Assembly (NCBI GenBank): GCA_942486035.1
Contig: CALNXK010000042.1
Location: forward strand, 3,271,001 to 3,335,000
Direction: 5' to 3'
Source: Porites lobata
Lineage: Eukaryota; Cnidaria; Anthozoa; Scleractinia; Poritidae
DNA: 64,000 nucleotides
Below, piece by piece: positions 57,322-64,000 of this stretch. Position 1 is the stretch's first letter. Each line of letters starts with the position of its first letter. The notes beneath the pieces are model-generated. The model was given only the letters and a program-made list of their open reading frames with translations. It did not search any database and was not told the DNA's origin. Position numbers and translations under genes: made by a program.

Positions 57322-57699
57322 CCTGAAGTTCAGATAAAGAATAGCAGTAACTGGGGATTAGTAAATACTTTCGAATGTTGGCCTTTGGAATTGCGGCTGT
57401 ATCCAGAATGCTACCAAATCCGGGAAAGAAGTTTGTATGATTCACTGAAGTATGCGAAGGCGTGCGTTTAATCAGGGAGATGGATTTTACAGAGCCACGA
57501 TCTTATCTTGACCTCTGTTACTGTTCTTTTAGCAGAAAAAGTATTAACGATACTGAGATCCAGCCATGAGAAAACAGTTGACGCCACTACTGTTTTCCCC
57601 GCGAAATGACGTCTGAGGTGAACGAGTGCAGAAATTCCACACTGAGTGACGCCTCACTTCACCTTTATTCCGAATTCGTACGAAATTTCGTTAAAAAAT

Positions 57700-58300
57700 T
57701 TTAATTCCGTCAAACGGTAATGGTATCTTTTTCGCACTGAAAAACAGGAGTGCTTATCGTTTGTACAGAAAATAAGGTAATTCTGGGGAGAATTCAAATG
57801 GAAAGGTTCATCCAGGTGGAGTGTTTTCGGGAAATGGGTAATACCTTGGGCGGTATAACCCTCTTCCCGTTTGTACTGAAACGACAGAAGTTTTCTGTAC
57901 CATTTGTTTGGATTGCCAGTGCGAGCGTTCCTCCCGAGAGGAAGCAAAACGTTTACCGGTATTTTGTAAATGTTACAACTCAATCCCATTCCTATCTTGG
58001 GTGCGAAAAAAATGCAAGTACCATTGACGGAAAACTTTTACTGAAATTTCCGTACAAATGGTAAGCGCTCCAGGTGTACCATTTACAAAATACCGGTAAA
58101 TTTTTCGCGGCTCGAGCGGAAGCCTGGCACTAATAATTCAAACAAATGGATCAGAAAATTTCGGTCGTTCCGGCAAAAGTGGGAAAAAGATAATTTTTGG
58201 AAGGTATTAGTTTTTCTCCGAAAAAACTTCTCAGGGATGAATCGTTAGGATTGAGTTCTCCCCGAATTTACCGGATTTTCGGTACAAATGGCAAGTGCTC
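57700..58300. mobile_element. GCTTACCATTTG-type repeat, two opposed copies
   Basis: 57,760-58,085 is inverse to 58,085-58,300: aattcaaatggaaaggttcatcc against ggatgaatcgttaggattgag, and ttttctgtaccatttg against the matching complement. tacaaatggtaagcgctcc at 58050-58072 and tacaaatggcaagtgctct at 58281-58301 are the end motifs. Confidence 0.55.
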
Positions 58301-58519
58301 TAAGTTGGGTTCGACGTAATTAAGGAGAATGCAAAGTGTCCCGTCGTAGTCGAGCAATGACGTCAAGGAGATGCACAAGTGTGACACACGTTCAAGCTTT
58401 TTTTTTTTTGCTAATCTAAGCCTTTCGCTTATCTACCTCTCTCCGTGGCTTGTATGAAGGTCTAGGGTCTTATTTGCACTTGCCCTTAAGGTGATGACGA
58501 TTCGCAACGGCGATTTTTA

Positions 58520-58583
58520 GCGCAACACAGCGTTGCAACATTTCAGTGCAACATTGTTCCAACATTGCAACGCTGTGTTGCGC
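58520..58583. repeat. GCGCAACACAGCGTTGCAA hairpin
   Basis: GCGCAACACAGCGTTGCAA (58520-58538) and its exact complement (58565-58583) flank a 26-base loop. The adjoining cttaaggtgatgacgattcgcaac-type sequence and cttacggtgatg further on suggest a longer element. Confidence 0.65.
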
Positions 58584-59152
58584 TTAAATGGTCCCGTGTA
58601 ACATACCCTTACGGTGATGTTGCACGAGACGATTCGCAACGATTTTTGCTAATTTCGTATGGCGTTTACATGATGACTGGGTCATTTCATATCTCGTTAT
58701 TTGGAGGTACACTGCATCTTCATAAAATACACGTGTGTTTCAAAATTGCAAACATTACGCGTGCGCTACCCGTTCCAGTCTGCCGGCAGACCGGCGATTT
58801 GACACCGAAACGGGTGGTCGTTTCGCGCTTACATGATACCGTTGCGAGATTTCGCCCCGGGACAACAACCGGGGTGAACTCTGCAGGGTGACTCGCGCTG
58901 GCATGCAATTTTGTGGTAGTATCATGTAAACAAATATAGAGCCATGAGAAGGAACCGGAGTAAACTCACCCCGGCGCGAAAGTTACCCCGGTGTCATGTA
59001 CTATGCCTCCACAAAACGTGATCGAAACGAGGCATTTTCGCGTCGTAGTAGTGCAGTGACGGCAAAGAAATGTACAAAAAAGCGTGATGCACTTATAAAG
59101 TTCTTGTTTTTTAATCTAAACCTATTGCTTTTTTTCCGTTCTCGTTGACGTT

Positions 59153-59643
59153 CAGGGGCACCCAAAGACTGATTTCTGTAAAATATCTGTTAGGAGATGA
59201 AGCAAATATTGCCTAGAATTTTCTATTGCTTGAGGACGGCTAAAAATTTCTTGACGACCGCTCCATTCATGCACAATTTTCGAAGCTCAACTAATAAATC
59301 CCTACGATTTTCGGAAGTTTAATTTTCACATTTCACTCCCCAGTTTAGAATATTTTTCTTAGAAAAAAAAAAACCTAAAATTTTCTGATTCAAAAATGTG
59401 ATGGAAAAAGGAATCAGAAAGATTCTCTTCTTCGTAATACATTAAACTGCACGTAAAATTTCGGGGAAATAATACTGAAGCCCTTGTTATTTCGAAAAGA
59501 CTCAAGTTCCCCTAGGATGACCGAGCAGATACAAATTAATAGCACCGCTTAGAATGCATTTCTAGATATCTAAAAGTACTCTGGATAGCCTAAAAAGTGT
59601 TTTCAGTGTATATTTAGGAAGAAACCGTCGTTGGGTGTCCCTG
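59153..59643. mobile_element. CAGGGGCACCCAA element, copy 1
   Basis: Ends CAGGGGCACCCAAAGACTG and GTCGTTGGGTGTCCCTG are inverted repeats. The interior repeats 'cctagaattttc' type motifs. Non-coding. The CAGGG end resembles hAT-type termini; I see no clean 8-bp flank. Confidence 0.65.
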
Positions 59644-59880
59644 GTCGTTGTTCGATGGACAAGGTTCAAAGGAATGCTCGCAGTGGTTTCTCTCCCTTCA
59701 TAGTGTGGCGTCAGCTGCAGCGTCCGGCCCGGAGAAACCACTGCTCGCAGGGTGTGAGTTGGAAGTCTTAAATCAGACACTATTCTACAGGTTCTAGTCT
59801 GAGTTCTAGTGAAGTCTCCTTTTCGTTCTTGTACTCTGCATCCATGACTCTGAATGCTATCAGATGCTATGTCCTGCGAG

Positions 59881-60371
59881 CAGGGACACCCAACGACTGT
59901 TTTCTGGAAAAATCTGTTCGGAGAAGCAAAATTAATACTGCCTAGAGGTTTCTTTTGCTCGAGGAAAGCTAAAAATTTCTATTTTAACGTTCCATTCATG
60001 TACAATTTTCGAAACTTATCTAATAAATTCCCAACGATTTTCTGAAGTATAATTTTTCGTATTTTACTATCCAGGTTACACTATTTTTCTTAGAAAAAGG
60101 AAACCTGAAATTTTCGGATTCTAAAATGTGACGGAGAGAGGAATCAGAAAAATTCTCACTTTCGCAAAAAGTTAAATTGCACCTAAAATTTTCGGGAAAA
60201 TAACTGAAGCCCTTGTAATTTCGAAAAGACTTACGTTTCCCTAGGATGACCCAACAGATAAAAATTTTGTAGCGCCGCTTAGAACGCATTTCAAGAGATC
60301 TTAAAGTACTCTGGATAGCCTAAAAAGTGTTTTCAACGTATTTTGGAGGAAACCGTCGTTGGGTGCCCCTG
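59881..60371. mobile_element. CAGGGGCACCCAACG element, copy 2
   Basis: Ends CAGGGACACCCAACGACTG and GTCGTTGGGTGCCCCTG. Same length class and internal order as copy 1, and closely alike in sequence (for example gattctaaaatgtgacgga against gattcaaaaatgtgatgga). Confidence 0.7.
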
Positions 60372-61147
60372 TTTTAGCGTTTTACGAAGTCGTTCACGTG
60401 GCTTGTCTGTTGCGTAGTTGGTTTGTTACGGGGTAAGTTTTGCTCATTTACAAGTGGTCATTTTGTTTTTCGCTTTCAATGCCTTCGGGTTTATCTTCAT
60501 ATGATCAGCATACGGCCTAGGCGTGATACTCACAACTAAACCACGAGAGTTGGCAAGTAAAGACGTGTACTCTCCATGCATACTCCTGTTAAAGCCCTGG
60601 TCAATGAGCAAAAATCAGTTCAATTTGGCTCATGTGTAGTATGGTGATTAACCCTGGCCAGAAGCATGGCCTTATAGGTTTACGCTTCTGCCCGGGCCTA
60701 TAAATAAAGCTTTTGATTGTCTTGAGCGTTGAAGAAGCAAGCGAAAAATTTTGTTATCTGAAAAAACACACACACAACAACAACAGCCAAGAAAACAATT
60801 TTTTTTCTTTTATAACTTAATTTATAAGGCGGCAATTTTTGGCGAAAACTTGAGCAATGTGTCACCGGGCGCCCCATCCTCTCAAAGGGAGCTTAAGCAA
60901 CGATGACGACGACGCCAACGAGAACGTCAAAACAGCAATAGGTTTACATTAGCAAAATAACAACTCTGCACGTGCATCACGCTTTTTTGTACATTTCTTT
61001 GCCGTCACTGCCTAACTTCACCCATTGTGCAAGACGTGAACACGAGACAACGACTTTGTTTTTCTTTTCCTGAACTTTGTTACACTCATTTAGAATTCAA
61101 CTCTAGGAAAAATTGCCAGAATTTGACGAATTGAACGAGATGGAATA

Positions 61148-61377
61148 CAGGAGTACCCAACGTCAATTTTTGGAAAGTACCTGTTCGGAAGACGATTTGA
61201 GATCTAGAATTTTCGGAACATTTGTTGTAAAATTTTTTGCTTGCCTGCCTCTCCTGATGGTATAATTGCCCATTTTTAACGGATTTTTACCCCAAAAAGG
61301 TCACCTAGAATTTTCGGGAGCCTTTTTTCTGGCTGAAATTTTCGAAAAGGTAAGTTTTGACCCCTTATATTTCGAAT
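61148..61377. mobile_element. CAGGGGCACCCAACG element, copy 3, left half only
   Basis: Starts CAGGAGTACCCAACGTCAAT and follows copy 4 closely through aattttcgggagcctt until ttcgaatgtt, where the foldback at 61378 begins. The right end is missing. Confidence 0.55.
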
Positions 61378-61513
61378 GTTACGCAACAATGCCGATGCTC
61401 CCGATGCTCATATTTCGAGCTTGGGTTACCTTTGGTTACGACTAGGACGTCACGAGCGTGATATCTTCGAGCGTGATGAAATCTAATTTGACATCATGGG
61501 GTTGTTGCGTAAC
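61378..61513. mobile_element. GTTACGCAACAA foldback element
   Basis: GTTACGCAACAA on the left and TTGTTGCGTAAC on the right frame 136 bases with an aatgccgatgctcccgatgctc interior. It interrupts copy 3. Confidence 0.55.
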
Positions 61514-61689
61514 ACCAGGAATCATATAGTATAGCAGTTACTTTCCTCCGTACTGGCAACTTGTTTTGGGACGAATCAAAACATTTATCAAGAATGTCTC
61601 AACCAGCCAAGGTAAAAAGAGCGGTATGAAATTAGTTGAAATTTAGCCGGGCAACATACGGTAATATCGTAAAATGAATCCCATGCAAT

Positions 61690-62087
61690 CAGGGGCACCC
61701 AACGTCAATTTTTGGAAAATATCTGTTCGGAAGACGATTTGAGATCTAGAATTTTCGGAACATTTATTGTAATATTTCTTGCTTGCCTGCCTCTCCTAGG
61801 ATTTTCCAGCATCTAAAAAATGGTATAAGTGCCCATTTTTAACTGAGTTTTACCCGTAAAAGGTCACCTAGAATTTTCGGGAGCCTTGTTCCTGGCTGAA
61901 ATTTTCGAAAAGGTAAGTTTTGATCCCTATAATTTTCGGATCACTAGCCTTTCAGCTAGGAAATCCGAACAGATGAAAAATTTTTAGGGGATAAAAATAT
62001 GCCTATATCTACCGTTTGAATACTAAAATGCGTCGAACAATGCTATATTTAAGTGATTTTGAACTATATTCTCGTTGGGTGCCCCTG
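61690..62087. mobile_element. CAGGGGCACCCAACG element, copy 4
   Basis: Ends CAGGGGCACCCAACGTCAAT and CTCGTTGGGTGCCCCTG. Interior includes two aattttcggga blocks. Confidence 0.7.
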
Positions 62088-62246
62088 AATAATTAATAGC
62101 ATACCCTTTAAACTTATCTACAGGCCTGCGATATGAATACAATACCGTACGACTCAACTAAAAACTGATGATGCCATCAAATAACATTTCCGCTCAATAT
62201 TTCCTACTCAAAACAGTTTGAAGTTGGCACGTTCATGGGAAGTTAT

Positions 62247-62760
62247 CAGAGGCACCAAACTGGCGACATTTTTCTGAAAATAACTGTTCGAACAGAGCAA
62301 ATATGGCAAGGAGCAATTATTGCCTAGAAATTTCTAAAGTTCGGGAAAGGCTAAAAATTTCTGGCCCATTCCAGTCGTCTGAGATACTTGCATGGAGCTT
62401 TTCTACTTGCTTTCCTACGACTGATTATTACCAAAATATCGCGATCATTGTTAAAAAAAAAGGTCACCTGAAAATTTCGGTATGAAGACTAAACGTCCCT
62501 AGAATTTTTTTCATGAAAGTACGGCTACTCCATGACCCTCGAACTTTCGACCCGACCCATCACAGTAGCTAACAGTTTAAATTCGGATTACACGAAAAAG
62601 CTACCTAAGACTTTCGTGATGACCAAAGTTTCGAGACATCCGGACAGATAAATAGTTTTTAGGGCAGCTCCAAATTAACCAAACAGTCTTCTAACGTATA
62701 GAAAAAACAATCTGAGACACTAATGGCGCACTTGGAACGTCCGGTCGTTGGGTGCCCCTG
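62247..62760. mobile_element. CAGGGGCACCCAACG element, copy 5, decayed left end
   Basis: Starts CAGAGGCACCAAACTGGCG and ends GGTCGTTGGGTGCCCCTG. The interior is more diverged from the others. Confidence 0.6.
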
Positions 62761-62929
62761 AGATAGTTTCTTTATTAAAAATAATAACGGAATTAAAATA
62801 ACTGCAAAAACCGTGGACGAAGATCTTACTGGTTATAAACGTTGGATCTCAAAAGAGATCTAATCAGCCAAATATTAAGAACCAAAAACGACAAGTCCAA
62901 AGACTACTGCAAAGCTGATCAGAACAACG

Positions 62930-63410
62930 TGGATTGTTTTTTCATAACAATATTTCGGCTGGCCATACCAGCCTTCTTCAGGTTTACAGGTGTTACTGAA
63001 TTTTTGATAGGAATCACAATATTATATTAGATGGAGAAAGTCGCAATGAAAATTGTTTAAAAGGGAGTCGCGGAAATAACGTACAACACAAAAAAAAAAC
63101 TGGAAAAGAAAAAATAATAAGGATATGGATTAAAATGCAACATCACAAGCACCTTAATGACATGAACCTTTTAAAAAACACAGTTTGCCCATAAAGTCCC
63201 CCTTTGTTAACCAACTCTACGAATTTGAAATCCCTCCAAAAAAGAAATAGCGTTGGAAAATTTCTTTATCTGTGGTATATTCTCGGAATCAAGGCAATTC
63301 TCTGAATTAGTTCTGACCTCAATTCTTGCAGATAATCGAGGAGCTTTCGGCCGAAAGCACAAGTCAGAAACATGATGAATGTCCGCCAACAGGTAACAGA
63401 TCGACCAACA
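62930..63410 (-). mobile_element. Possible Penelope-like element 3' region
   Basis: On the - strand the string cctgaagaaggctggtatgg followed by ccagccgaaatattgttatg forms a small hairpin (ggctgg-tatgg-ccagcc) and then 'cgaaatattg', a hallmark downstream of many Penelope-like reverse transcriptases. An open frame at 63389-63207 upstream of it could be a remnant of the coding part but shows no clear RT or GIY-YIG motif. Confidence 0.35.
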
Positions 63411-64000
63411 GTGATACGAACTTCTTTGGCAAAAAAAATTATAACATCATATTCCCCAAAATGTCGAGCAATCTTTCCCTATATTAAACTAGCTATAGCT
63501 AAAAAAGTAGCCGGGTAGAAACAAGCTACTTGCTAGGTACCGGGGACAGTCCAGAGCTTTTCCACTTTTGGAAATATGTGAAACAATAGTGTGACGTCAC
63601 ACGATGGGGGGGTAGAAATATCCTTGAGCGGATTCCAATTGGCGAGGAAATCTGTTGTGTTTCGCGTTTTTCCAGCGGTCTTTGCTCGCCTTTTAGTAAT
63701 AAAACAACGAAGAGGAACTTGTAGATTTGTGCATAAGATGACGAATAATGGATTTGAAATGATAGCGAGATTTATCTTTTGATGTACGTGTCAATTTTGC
63801 CTGTTATTTCGTCAATGAATCATCTTTACTTACGAATACCTCTCGTGAAAAATTTTTCCAGGTCTTAAAATAATCCTCTGGGCATTGTCGAGGTATTTTA
63901 GTTGTTTCATGAGAAAGGTGGAGACGGGCCGCGAGATTTCATTGAGAAACAATCGTCTGTGGCAAAATGACCGCCTTCTGAGTAGTTGAGCCTCGAAGAT
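63411..64000. other. No recognisable gene
   Basis: Short ORFs only (for example 63591-63782 on +). No domain or splice pattern I would trust. Confidence 0.4.

Noticed and set aside
1..64000. CRISPR array, operons or bacterial signals
   Set aside because: Direct repeats seen are irregular satellite or mobile-element repeats; genes have spliceosomal introns.

Overview
The window reads as nuclear DNA of an early-branching animal, most likely an anthozoan cnidarian and probably a stony coral (inference). The reasons are AT-rich sequence with GT/AG introns, animal-only gene families (a still life/TIAM Rac-GEF, a calcipressin, secreted type-3 copper tyrosinases), and a dense load of small inverted-repeat DNA elements, tRNA-derived SINEs and 5'-truncated LINE tails. 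There are no operons, no CRISPR array and no rRNA genes.

Layout. 1-14 kb is mostly repeat-derived: LINE tails (1.6-2.0 and 9.7-10.2 kb), a degenerate tandem repeat at 4.9-5.9 kb, foldback elements, a broken hAT-type transposase end at 11 kb, and two unidentified candidate exons (1.03-1.12 kb on +, 4.37-4.70 kb on -). 14.9-38.5 kb (+) holds one large gene, a still life/TIAM Rac guanine-nucleotide exchange factor of about 29 coding exons and roughly 1,470 residues: WH1, Ser-rich linker, PH1 with coiled coil, RBD, PDZ, DH, PH2. The exon phases I checked from 17.5 kb onward are all compatible; only the 5' end is unresolved. 40.5-49.9 kb is a large rearranged inverted duplication carrying two opposed secreted tyrosinase genes (41.25-42.23 kb on -, 48.49-49.47 kb on +). 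50.1-55.7 kb (-) is a complete three-exon calcipressin (RCAN) gene of 216 codons, with a small + strand ORF in its first intron. 56-64 kb is almost wholly mobile-element sequence, including several copies of an element with CAGGGGCACCCAACG ends.

The most notable pattern is a set of very small foldback elements whose ends read TA(A/C/G)CCTG or close to it. At least six are flanked by perfect 9-bp direct repeats (8.8, 29.6, 39.1, 40.0, 46.2 and 56.2 kb), and others have near-perfect ones. One sits inside the terminal repeat of another, with a perfect 9-bp duplication of that host element. This points to one Mutator-like mobilised group that has peppered introns, a 3' flank and the tyrosinase duplication junction.

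The three recognised gene families are not linked in one pathway. The TIAM/Sif protein would activate Rac at the membrane, RCAN would bind and regulate calcineurin, and the tyrosinases would oxidise phenols in the secretory path or outside the cell.
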